Source: Clitopilus passeckerianus
Lineage: Eukaryota > Basidiomycota > Agaricomycetes > Agaricales > Entolomataceae
Direction: 5' to 3'
Assembly (NCBI GenBank): GCA_944990035.1
Contig: CALYLX010000066.1
Span: 1,426,001 to 1,490,000 of the forward strand
DNA: 64,000 nt
The position numbers were made by a program, and so were the translations under genes. Position 1 is the first letter of the stretch, and each line of letters begins with the position of its first letter. The notes under the pieces are model-generated. The model worked only from the letters and a program-made list of their open reading frames with translations, searched no databases and was not told the origin of the DNA. Shown one piece after another: positions 20,464 through 31,629 of the stretch.

Positions 20464-23126
20464 ATGCTTCGTTACAATTTGCGTCCCCGGCCCGGTGGAG
20501 CCACTGGAGCAGTTCCTGGTACGTCTACATCTGTTACTCCGGTAGCTAACAATGTTCCTCCCACCGCCAGAACCCCTTCCCCATCTCCTATGCTGCCCGG
20601 GACAGCTCATTGGTCACTCAATAACGGTGCGGCTTGCTCTTACAGCGAGCTCGTTGCCTCGAGGCCTTCTAGCCCCATTGCTCCCGAGCATGGCGGTGTT
20701 GGTGATTCCGAGAGGAACCCAGGAAATATGAGCGCTCTGCCTAAGACGCTCGTTGGTTCTGGCCTAGCTAGCCGGGCCAAAAACGGCTCCTTGCGTAAGG
20801 CCTATGTTGAGGATGCCGGGGATGATGATGATGATGGTGCCTGGACCGCCGTCTCTCATCGTTGTCATGCTCACAGTGTGGATGGGACTCCCAATAGATC
20901 CTTAGCCGTCGCGGTAGAACAGGTAACATACCTGCATATGTTAGTAGTACTCCAGCAAATACAATCTCTTTGGACCAGGAGATTGCATTCGCAACGGCTA
21001 GGAGCCAATTGACCCAAGATGAATGCGACCTGATTGACGGGCGTCAACAGCGTATCAGCAAGACTAACCAGATGAGAGACCTTGAGACTGAGAGTACCCC
21101 ATCAGAGAATGCCCCTGGACCCTCGGAGAATAAGGGTAAGGGTGTGGACCCCGGGAACTGGGGGGGAATTGAGATCGACAGCTATGAAGCGGATCCAGAA
21201 GCGCAGAGACGCGAATTAGAAGCCTACAAAGCAATGAAAATAATTGAGGCAGCACAGGAGGAGTCCCATAAGAGCGGGAAGGAGATTTCCGCTAAGAAGC
21301 CAGTGAAGGTTGAATTTGCTGAAACTTCACAGGTTGAAGGCCAGGAGAGTGATGTCGAGGCAAAGGAGCGCCGCAAGGCTGAGAAAAAGGCCAAACATAA
21401 GTACGAGAAGGCCAAGAAGAAGGCTGAGAAAGCCAGAGTGGCTGAGGAGAAGGCCAAGGTCGCATTGGGGGAGGCTAATATGAAGGAGTCGTCACCATAC
21501 CCTCCCAATATGCGCCTTTCCGAGCCCATGTCCCGAAAGATTAGCCTTGCAACACAAGGTCAATCTGAGAAGCGTGCACGACAGATTGCGCAGCCAGCAG
21601 CGTTGAGGCCGAGTGCACAGATTGCACCAACAAGTGCGCTGGGAAGGGCACGCAATCATGTCTATAGCGCCCTGGTCCATGACCCTGGAGACTCTGACCC
21701 TTCTGACTCTAGCTCAAGCTCGTCAGATTCAGGTGGAGACCCTTCCGATTCCTCACCTGATTCCGATGATAAGGAAACTGATGGCCATGGCACATCTGCA
21801 GATGCCTCTGGGTCTGAGTCTTCACGGAAGCGGAGGAGACAGACTAAGCGTGACACTGAGCAAAAGCGCAGACTGTCAAACCGACGTAGCCAACTGAAGG
21901 CAATTCCTCCAAGGATATATGATGGTCAAAGAAGCTGGAGTGAATATCAACACTTTATCATGGAGGGGTCTGATTATATTATTGAGGGTCATGTGACTGA
22001 ACATCGACAAGTATTTATTCTATCCAAGTATCTGACTGGCCGGGCATACGAGTTCTATACTCAGCGTGTAGCTAGGAATGTCTACAACTGGGATGTGAAG
22101 ACATTCTTCGAGGAGCTGTTCAACTTCCTTTTCTCTCTTAGTTTCCGAACTGACATGCGAAGGAGACTGAATCGTGCTTACCAGGGGAACAGGAGTGTCC
22201 TTGCGTTCACCTTTGAGCTTGAGGAGTTGTTCGATTGTGTTGGAGAGGTCCAGGAACAAGATAAGCTCGTTCGTCTCTTTGATGGCCTGAATCAGAACAT
22301 CTCGAGTGAATTACTGCGAGACGGTCATCACCCGGAAACATCTGGCTATGATGAGATGAGAAGTGCTGCCGAAGTTATAGAACTTGCACTCACAGCCGCT
22401 AGGGAGCATCGGCAGAGAGGAGACTTCTCAAACCGACACAGATACCACCGTGACATTGGACTGCTGATGCCGGTGGTCCTGCAGAGCCATAGAGGCCCAA
22501 ACCGACCAAACTCGGGTGGCCAAAATAGAGGGCGTGCTGCCGGGAGTGCCCCTCAAGGTCGTGCCAACAGTGTTCAGCCTAATGCGCAAGCTGGAGGAAG
22601 CAACCGGTTCCCGAACAAGGGCAGAAATGGAGGGCGATCTCAACGCAATGGGAGTGGTCCTGAACTGAGCAAGGAAGAGAGAAACAAGTTGTTAGCAGAC
22701 AATAAATGTTTCCGATGCAAACAAGTTGGACATACACAGTGCCATTGTCCTCTGGGTAACTCGAGGCCCTCTCGCGATGGGAGACCACCTGGTCTGTCCT
22801 CCCATAGTATCCGTGTGGACTTGAGTAAGGTTGAGCAGCTTCGGAATGATGCTGACACAACTCTAGAAGTATCCCTTGTGGGGATGACCGGTGAGCCTGA
22901 TGCGGAGGTTGTTCTTCCAATGCGTTGGGACATGGAACCCGATGTGTTGAGGCGGCCGTGTATAGGTGACTTTGCTGCTGAGCATTCAATGGCAATCCTA
23001 GAGCACATGGCGCCATACCCTGGTGACAGCGGATCCGCTTTGCGAGAGGGCAAGCAGCGGTTTTGGGTGTATCTTGACGAGGACGGTTATCATTCTATTA
23101 TAGGTTATGAGCGACCTTTATCTTGA
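20464..23126 (+). pseudogene. gag: Gag region of gypsy 3
   Basis: The start MLRYNLRPRPGG (20464) is followed by a Pro/Ser/Thr-rich segment and a short Asp run. Around 20880-20910 the frame must shift by one to enter the long frame (open from 20898), so an indel sits there. The long frame has a Lys/Glu/Ala-rich coiled-coil-like stretch (about 21350-21480), a Ser/Asp-rich stretch, a capsid-like region with a conserved-looking RAYEFY...FEELFNFLF (about 22040-22130) and a canonical CX2CX4HX4C knuckle (CFRCKQVGHTQCHC, about 22711-22752). The piece ends at the TGA at 23124. Sequence after the knuckle starts the repeat region described separately. Confidence 0.85.
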
Positions 23127-24200
23127 TGCTTTAGAGTCTGTACTCACACATTACATGACCCTAAATTCAATGTGGCAGAGTGGTACGCAACCCAGTGTAC
23201 CCAGGAGAATGGGTTGTACTTGGATTCAGGAAATCGGTGGGCTTTGGGGCCCGTGATGGGTGACTTTGTGTCGCTGGGTATTAATGCAACACTTCGCGAG
23301 GGTCTTGAAGAGTTCCCGAGGTTTGAGATTGGCGTCCAGGACACTGAGTGGGATATTGTTCGCGAGGGCGATATGGCTTGTATTATTGGCACCACACTCA
23401 AGAAGAGTGTGGTGTTGCCTTTGGAGAACCTGATGGAGCCGTCATTTGACCTGATCAGCTGGTACCGCTGTGCGTTATTCGAGCAGTGGGGAAAGGACCA
23501 GGCAAACGAGGCTGTTCCTTGCTGGGATGGATGCCGGACTTGCAGGGCAAATGGTGCAGAGGTACCAAAGTGGGTACATCACCCTGTGCTTGACTTTGAG
23601 ATGTCTGCAGCGGCGAGAATGCTAAACGACTGTCAGCCTTATCCTGGAGACCCTAGGGATGCAATAATGCCTCACCGATTCAAAGTTGATCGTGATTGGT
23701 GCTTTGACAAGAAAGACAATGGAAGGAAGTATCGTATCTGGGATGAAATGTTTGGAACCAGTGCTCTTCTTCCAGCACGTTGCCTACGGTCAATTGGGGA
23801 AGGTAGATTGCAGTCCCCTGCACTATGGTATGCACTCCACTGTAGTGATACGATGCCTGATGATGAGATTGGTATAATGCCATATCTCTACAAGCGGACA
23901 TTGCGCGAGTACGTTCACAGCTGGATTTGTGAGGAACTTCGCTATGGCGCGCCATACTCGTCGGACCACTTGTGGGACAGGGTCGAGGTAGACCCAAGCG
24001 AACACTTTACGATAGAAGAGGAGGTTGGGAGCAAGCACAACCATCTGACAATTGTTGATAATCGGCGGCTTGAGCATAGGGAGTCGACTCGAATCCAGCT
24101 GCCGCTGGTGGACCTTGCACACCCAATGTTCGACATCAGGGATTGGTACGCCAAGATCATATATGCGAGGGATGCTGCTGAGCATGAGGAGGATGGATGT
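22930..24200 (+). repeat. Four degenerate protein repeats between Gag and protease
   Basis: The translated frame contains four diverged units of about 75-90 residues. Each ends in a run like L..P.F...WY: NVAEWYATQ (about 23170-23200), DLISWYRCA (about 23450-23480), SPALWYALH (about 23815-23845) and DIRDWYAKI (about 24130-24165). Two units start PYPGD (about 23017 and 23639). The units are too diverged at the DNA level to be a recent tandem array. Their role is unknown; they could be a capsid-associated or targeting module. They are followed by a Ser/Asp/Glu-rich low-complexity stretch (about 24210-24560) before the protease. Confidence 0.5.
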
Positions 24201-27200
24201 GGGGGAGGCACAACCACAGATACTGAGTCCTCGACGGAGGATGATGATGGCAACTCTAGCAGCGCATATACCACCAATTCTGAATATAAACGGGGGTACC
24301 CTATGACATCTAACGACTCAGAATTTGATGACTTGTTCACCGGGTTTGACAGCGCAAGTGAGGCATCATTAGACTCAATGCCTGGCCTTGACACTGTGTC
24401 GGATTCTTCAGCTGGGGAATCGGATGTGGACATAGATGGTGACAGCGAGAGCATTGCCCCGTTCAGTTCAATGCCTAGCCTGAATAGTGTGTCTGATTCT
24501 TCAGATTATGAATCAGACAGGGAAGACGATGATTATTCGACTGTCTCTGAGGGAGAAAGCATTATTGAGATGTTTGGGGTACAAGTTCCGAGAGGGACTT
24601 ACCCTGGCGTGCAGCGGAATGCAGCCATCCCAAAAGACTTCACAAGGATTGTACCAAGGCCAGTTGTGGTATCAATCAAAGTGAACGGTCATCCTGCATG
24701 TGCTTTGCTGGATTCGGGCTCAATGGGCGACTTTATATCGTCCACATTGGCCGACCAGTTGAAGTTGAAGCGCATCGAGCTTGCGAAACCCTTGTCCTTA
24801 CTGCTAGCCGTACAAGGATCACGGTCAAAGATAAACTGTAGGACAAAGGTCAATTTACAGTATGAAAAGATTTCTGAGGAACGTTACCTGGACATCGCGA
24901 ACCTATCCAACTATGACATAATCCTGGGTACGCCGTGGTGGTTCCAGCATAAGGTGGTTGTTGGATTTAACCCTGCGTGTGTGATCATTGGGAGCTCGGA
25001 CACTCTGCCTGTCAAGGGTGAAGGTGTCAGTGAAATATCTTCACGAGCAATGGAGACTTACGACGAACACCTCGACGGGGTGAGGGAAGAACTCATGGAG
25101 TATGCAAGGCGACTCTGTTGCAAGGACACTGATGTGACCGAGCTGCCTCCTTTCCGAGCCATACACCACTGTATCCCTTTGATAGATGAGAACACTGTCT
25201 ACCAGTGGAGGCCGTCTCGGTGCCCTGAAGCATTCAGAAGTCAATGGGCTGCTAAACACGATTCCTACTTAGCGTCAGGACGCTGGGAGATCACCAATGC
25301 AAGGAACACGGTACCTATGTTGTTGATCCCAAAGCCTGCAAAGCCAGGGAAACCAGCTGAGCTTCGTACAGTGGTGGACTTGCGTTTGAGGAATGCAAAC
25401 ACCATTAAAATGGCGTCTCCCTTGCCGGATATTGAAGGCATACTGCGCCGAACGGCAAAAGCGAAGTATGCTTCATTAATTGACCAGAAGGGTGCATTTG
25501 ACTTGATTCGAGTGGTCCCTGAACATGTGGAGCGGACAGCAATGACCACACCAGAGGGCAATATGGTGTCACATGTTATGCAGATGGGTGACTGCAATGC
25601 GCCAGCAACGTTCCAGGCCTTGATGAACCACTTGTTTTCAGCGTACATCGGCCGCTTCATGGATGTATATCTTGATGATATTGTAATCTATTCCGAGACG
25701 CTAGAAGATCATGTGCAGCACGTCAGAATTGTTCTCGATATCTTTGAACAAGAGAGACTTTACCTTAGCGAGGATAAGATCCACTTGTTGCAGAAAGAGA
25801 TCAAACTCCTCGGCCACGTAATTGGGTGAGGTGGGATTCAGATGGATCCTGCTAAAGTGGACTCAGTCGTGAACTGGAAGGTGCCAACGAATCGAGACTT
25901 ACTTCGAGGTTTTCTTGGTGCCGTTGGATACCTGGCAGATGACGCAGCAGATGTGCGTGTTCCGATGGGGGTTCTTCACGGTCTGACCGGTGATACTGTC
26001 CCGTTCAGATGGGAGTACGTGCACCAGCGTGCATTTGAGGATGTCAAGCGCATTGTCGGCGCAGGACGTGAGCACCGCTGTATTCCGTTGAAATATGGGC
26101 CCAGAACAGACCCTGTGTACCTAATCACGGATGGATCAGCAACAGGTGTGGCTGGAGTTGTTTGCCAAGGACCTACCTGGCAAAAAGCGAAGGTTGCAGC
26201 GTTTTTCTCTGCTAAACTCTCGCCTGCACAACAGAACTACCCAGTGCATGAGATTGAAATGCTGGCCGGCATCAAATCCATGCAGAGGCACTGTGATATC
26301 CTGCAAGGTGTTCACTTTCAGTGGATTACGGACCACAAGGGGCTGATTCACTTGCTGAAGCAACAGAATCTTTCTGGCCGTCAGGCTAGGTGGATGGAAG
26401 TTGTTGGTGAATTTGATTTTGAGGTGATCTACGTGCCTGGAGTTGACAATGTGTTAGCCGATGCATTATCAAGGATGTATGCAAATGACGCACCTGGCAC
26501 TGTTTGATCACCAGCCGAGTATTGTTATCATGATGTCGTGAACGAGGATCCTCGAGTTGTACTCGAAGGAATCACAACACCGTTGCTGACGGGTTTTGAA
26601 GCGATGGCCCTGACTCCTCGTCACACCAGACAGCAGGCTCAACGCGAGGCTGATGAGCTCAAGCAGATTGAGGAGGCAAGGCTTGCAGAGGTGGAAAAAG
26701 CGAAGGAGGCTGCCAAGAAGCCCAATCAGTCGAGTCGTAAACCTCGAAAGAAAAAAGAGGTCACACCTGCAGAAACGAGGCGTCCGGAGACATTGAAAGA
26801 GTTTGCTTCCAGAGTGAAAGGGCACTTCAATTTAAAAGGACCTGCTAGACCAGCGGAGGGCGTGAGTTCCTCTGCAATAGGTAGAAACACGATGATAGCA
26901 AATGAAAATGATGAGAGAACTCGACTACCATCTGCAGGTGATCATGGCAGTACCCATGAGGCTGCAGGGCGGCAGTCGACGACATATGTCCCACCAGACG
27001 TGTCCCTTATTGGTGTCATGCATGACGAGGGTACTGACCTGGTTGAGGTACTGAGAGGGAATTACTCTCAGGATCCAATCCTTCGTGCGGTCTTTGAGAA
27101 GCCCAAGGAACACCGGAACTTTGAAGTAAAGAATGGCTTGGCGTACTTGAAGCTTGATGGTCGATCCGTACTCTGTATCCCTGATGTGATGTGCGGCGAG

Positions 27201-28670
27201 TGGTGTGTGAGAGAGATAATCCTGTCAGAGGCACACTCGCTGTTAGCGCATCTCGGTGCTACTAAAACACTCACTTACCTTCGGGAACACGTGTGGTGGA
27301 AGCAGATGGTGCAGGACACGCTGAAGTTTTGCGAGAGCTGTATGACCTGCAGAAGGAGCAAACCGAGCAATCAGAAACTGTATGGATTACTGAACCCGCT
27401 GGACTTACCTGGTGAGCCTTGGGAGGCCATTGGGATTGACTTCGTGGGACCGTTACCGGAGTCTATGAACCGCGATGGGACATTCAATTCCATAACAGTG
27501 ATCATATGCCTACTTACCACAATGGTCCATTTGATTCCGAGTTGCATTGACTACAATGCGCGTCAAGTGGCTGAATTAGTCTTCGAACACATTTACAAGC
27601 TCCATGGGATGCCGAGCTCCATAGTCAGTGATCGGAACGTGTTGTTCACAAGCGCGTTCTGGCAGAGGTTACATGACCTTCTCGGGACCAAGCTGAAAAT
27701 GTCGAGTGCTTATCATCCTGAGACTGATGGCTCGACAGAGCGTGCCAATCGTACCGTGACCCAGATGCTTCGTCAGTGTATTGATATGAAACAGAAGGAC
27801 TGGGTTGAGAAGCTTGCGGCACTGGAGTTTGCGATCAATTGTGCACGGTATGATAGCACTGGATACGCACCTTTCTTCCTGAATAGCGGACAAATGCCCA
27901 AAGCAATGATATGGCGTTCTGGTGGAAAAAACGAGTTCCCTGGCGTCCGAAATTTTGCCCTGAAGCGAAAGTTGGCTGTAATGGCCGCTCACAATGCTAT
28001 TCTGTCTGCAAGGGTTAAGCAGATTAGGAATGCGAACCGGAAGTGGCAAGTCACACCTTTCAAAGAAGGCGACTTGGTGTACCTTTCCACGAAGAATATC
28101 ACCTATCCAAAGGGGTTGGCAAGGAAATTGGTGCCCGAGTATATTGGTCCTTACCGGATTATCCGTGATTTTGGAAACCAATCGTTCCGGGTTGAACTGC
28201 CGGCTGACTTTAAGCAGCGAGGGGTCCATGATGTGTTCCATGCTTCCCTATTGAGAATACACGTACCTAACGATGATAGGTTGTTCCCTGGTCGACTAGA
28301 CCGTCAGGTGGTGGCAGCTGGGAGCGATAATCCAGAGGGCGAGTGGCAGGTCGAGAGGATTCTGTCGCATGCTGGAAGGGGAAAGGCTGCAATGTTCGAG
28401 ATCCTCTGGTCCGCTGGCGACGTCACATGGTTACCTTATAAGGATATTGCGGATCTCAACCCCTTGTCCGCGTACCTTTTGCTTATGGGTGCCGATTCCG
28501 TTAATGATCTCGGGGCGGGTACTGGAAACCCACCTGAAGAATTTTCTGTTGGGCTAAACGCTTTACATCTGGATGACTCTGGTATAAAGGATGGCCACTC
28601 TGGGGCTCGAAGGACCTCTGTGCGACAAGTTACCCATCACATCAGTCACTCTGCTACGATGAGTAAGTGA
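23172..28670 (+). pseudogene. pol: Pol region of gypsy 3: protease, RT, RNase H, integrase
   Basis: After the linker come a protease (ALLDSGSMGDFIS, about 24709), reverse transcriptase (YLDDIVIYS, about 25666), then a TGA (25827) inside RT just before MDPAKVDSVVNW. RNase H ends at a second TGA (26505). Integrase follows (zinc region with CESCMTC, about 27329; IDFVGPLP; SDRNVLF; YHPETDGSTERANR), a GPY motif, and a chromodomain-like tail (WQVERILSH...FEILWSAGDVTWLP, about 28345-28440). All pieces are in one frame. The TGA codons probably descend from CGA or TGG by transition. The TGA at 28668 separates the C-terminal extension. Confidence 0.9.
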
Positions 28671-30041
28671 GAGAAAAAGGCTACCCCCGAAAACCTTACT
28701 TGCGAGCCTACAAACAAGAAAGGCTACTGGAAGGTCACCCACCGGATCTCTAGGCTCAGCTTCATTGCTCATGCGGCTCAAGTCAAACGATACATCAACT
28801 ATGACATGGCTCTGTGCAAGGAGGACGCTGTCAAGAACTTGAAGGACCGGCTGTCTCCTGCTGGCTACATGGACTTCGCTGAGGTTTGGAACAGCTTTAC
28901 CACCACGACGGCTCAGCAGCGGTTTGCGACACTCAACAGGCCAGGAGGAAAACCACTGGTTACGGGTCGCAGTGTGCGAAGCTGGACTGCACTGGAGATT
29001 GATCAGTGGTTCCCTCTTGAAGTGGCTAGGGAGCAGGTGAAGAAGGCTGGGTGGCGTGTACTCACGCACAAGGAAGGAAACCGGTATGACAAGTTACGCG
29101 ACGACTACGTCAACAGGGGGATGTGGAAGAGCCAGCAGGCTACGGAGAGAAGGGAGATGAGGGAGAAGAGGAAGAGAGATTGGGACTCAGGGGAGGAGGA
29201 ATCGTTGGATGAAGATGAATACGAGGAGGAGAGGAGAGATGAAAAGCAGATCTGGGGAGGACAGATGAGTGGAGGGAAAGGTGGACAGCGATACTTCAAG
29301 GACACCACCGTCAACAACGCCAGCATTGCGTACCACCGTTCATTCAACGCACCCCTCAGGGATAGCCTTCTCAAGGGCCTACCATCGTCGTCTGCCAACT
29401 ACTACGCACCCTTATCACTCCATTCGACCTGGTACACGTTCTATGGTCGCGTCATCAATGAGGATATCATCATGGGGGATGCGACTGTCCCAAAGGTGCC
29501 TACCATGAATACTACCAGATCCGAAGCGTCCATGGCGACAGGAGCACCTCTAAACATCACTAGTACGACAGGAGCACCCCAAAACATTGCTGCTGCTGCG
29601 CCTGTACACGAAAACATCACTACTACGACTGCTACACCTCCCAGCATTGTTGCTGCGACGCCTACAACACCTACAACTCCCCACACTACTACACCTGCGC
29701 CAGCATCGGCAAACACCGCTCCGGCCGCTTCTTCATCTGGGGAATCATCGGCTCAGCAGCCTAGCGAAGGGATGGAGCCTTTGAACTGGGATAAGGATTT
29801 GGCGGTATGGAAGGCGGCTAAGAAGATGTTTGGCGGCAACGAGACTGATGAGGACGAAGACGCTAGTGGGGAAGAGGACGACAAGATGGGGGCTGATGGC
29901 AAGCTGAAGGACTATGAGTCCGAGGAGGAGGAGACTCCTGGAACGGGGGCCACTGGAAGGCGCACCTCTGGGCGTGTTGGGACAAGCAAGGCGAAGGGGA
30001 AGGAACCTGCGGGGAAGGGCAAGCAACCAGCAAGGAAATAG
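28671..30041 (+). pseudogene. C-terminal extension / third region of gypsy 3
   Basis: In frame with pol past the TGA at 28668, open to a TAG at 30039. The first in-frame ATG is at 28806 (411 codons). Visible features are a conserved-looking segment near the start (AGYMDFAEVWNSF, FATLNRPGGKPLVTG), a highly charged Glu/Arg stretch (about 29140-29260), Thr/Ala/Pro repeats (NITTTT, TPTTPHTTTP), and a basic-acidic tail ending GKGKQPARK. No enzymatic motif. It may be translated as part of the polyprotein in an intact copy or as a separate ORF. Function unknown. Confidence 0.6.
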
Positions 30042-30175
30042 GTGTAAGGCCATGTTGATGAAAAGGGCCTTGGGCCCACCTCAAAAGTATCCATCAGATG
30101 CACCACTTATTTTTCTTTATTCTTTCTCTATTATTTTACCTAGAAAGAATCACATCGCGATTCTTGGAGGGCGTA

Positions 30176-30461
30176 TGTGACGCCGAGGTGACTCTGGTCA
30201 CCACAAGCCGTTTATCCTCAGGTGTTCCCCCACCTGTCATGTTCGATCGTCGAGAGTTTCCAGAACTCTCGACATAGTTATTCCTTTTATTTTCTATTCT
30301 ATTATTAGACACCTCGTAGAGTATATAAGACCTTGTTTTGTATTCTTTATGATAGTGAAATCTGAGTGATTTAAACAGTCATTCTTGTGTGATCTAGCTA
30401 AACTCATTTGAATTCCGATTCATTCGTGTGGCCTAACCAACTCATACTCGCTTACGCTACA
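30176..30461 (+). repeat. 3' LTR of gypsy 3
   Basis: 286 bp, preceded by a purine-rich tract (TTGGAGGGCGTA). It differs from the 5' LTR at about five transition sites. Confidence 0.95.
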
Positions 30462-30531
30462 AGTGCCCTTCGGGGTTTTCCGTCCTATTATTACATAACC
30501 GTACTGCCCTATTGTGATCCTTGTCCTACTC

Positions 30532-31629
30532 TCACATCGCCGTGTACAACACTTGGCACGCCCTGCTCGAATTTGTCCAAGTGATATCAAGGCCAGCTTC
30601 TGCCATGTTTCCATGACTGATCATCTGTGAACCTGTTGTAGCGCTGTCATGCAGCCAGACGGTACCCACCGGGTCGATGTATTGACAAATGAAATGCCCG
30701 CTACCTATGTAAACCACCCCCGCAAGCCTGTATGATTTCGGCCCTTGGCTCGTAGGTATAACGAGGTGGCGATCGATAGACATATTATTACTTGGGATAC
30801 TCCAGCAAAGGAGATCTGGGATGTACTCTATACCTTTGACATTCCAAACATTGTTCCGCCCACATTGGCCACAACTGGAATCCGACTTCATACGCAGCAA
30901 GCTAGCCAACCAAGCTTCAATAGATGTATGTCCTTCGTGGCAGATCACGGCAGCACCTGCTAGAAAGGTTTGGCCAGGCACAGCCTCAATGTATGCCCTA
31001 CAATCTTCACAGTAGCTGTGAGTTGTTCCTTGCGGCCAACTGCGAAACATGTAGTATTGCAAGTTATCCACAGACGCATATATCCTGCCTATTGGGAACA
31101 GCGCCGGCGCCCTCTCATGTAGGTGCTTTCGCATCCTGTCTCTTGCATCTTCCAGAGCCCATATTCCCTGACGGACACCTTCGAAGTACAAGAGAAGGCT
31201 CTCCATGTCGGGGCTCAAGGAGGCAAGCACTGGTCCCCACTTTTCAACATTCTTCAACCAAATATTCCATATCAAGGAGAAAAGGCTGTCATACGCGCAA
31301 CTGTAGTTGTTCCCGTCCCATGTCAGGCCCGTTCTTCCTACAGGCAGCACTGAGTAGGACACGAAACCGTCTACCGCTTTGTGATGCTTTCGCGGTCTCT
31401 TCACAGGTCAGGACTCGACATCCGCTACATCTAACTTTGCTTCAGTCACGCCTCTTTTTGTATGCCGGGTCTTTTTTGGTCTAACCTCGACGCCTGCCTC
31501 TTCTTTCTCCTTCTTGATCATTGCCTCGTATTGCTGTTTATCACCCTTCAGCATATGCCACTTTCTCCTCTCCTCTTTCACGCTGTCAAGGTCAGGGCTG
31601 ACCACCCCTTTAGTTCTTTTCAACCAAGC
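30532..31629 (-). pseudogene. USP-like cysteine peptidase domain fused in frame to the Helitron helicase
   Basis: Same frame as the helicase across the TGA at 31630; a second TGA is at 31408. After a Lys-rich linker there is a Cys box (NYSCAYDSLF, about 31276-31305), two CxxC pairs spaced like the zinc ribbon of ubiquitin-specific proteases (CEDC about 31010; CGQC about 30872), and a His box (GSGHFICQYI, about 30680-30708) followed by a candidate Asp (WLHDS). Order and spacing fit a C19/USP fold. The assignment is from motif order only. The domain may remove ubiquitin from host factors or process the polyprotein. A host gene captured independently is less likely because the frame is shared. 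Confidence 0.6.

Larger units (their letters stand above)
19975..30461 (+). mobile_element. Large Ty3/gypsy retrotransposon of a second family (10.5 kb)
   Basis: LTRs of 286 bp (19975-20260 and 30176-30461, TGTGACGCC...GCTACA) with perfect target duplication AGTGC (19970-19974 and 30462-30466). The two LTRs differ at about five positions, all C/T or G/A. One reading frame runs from 20898 to 30041 and is broken only by four TGA codons (23124, 25827, 26505, 28668). Upstream, the first part of gag (20464 to about 20900) is in another frame. Gene order is gag, a repeat-containing linker, protease, RT, RNase H, integrase, then a C-terminal extension. The element is inactive as it stands. Confidence 0.95.

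Noticed and set aside
30462..30480. A hairpin-like CCCTTCGGGG next to the gypsy 3 edge as the Helitron 3' terminus
   Set aside because: It begins exactly at the gypsy 3 target duplication and is not followed by CTRR on the Helitron strand, so the coincidence is explained by the gypsy insertion.
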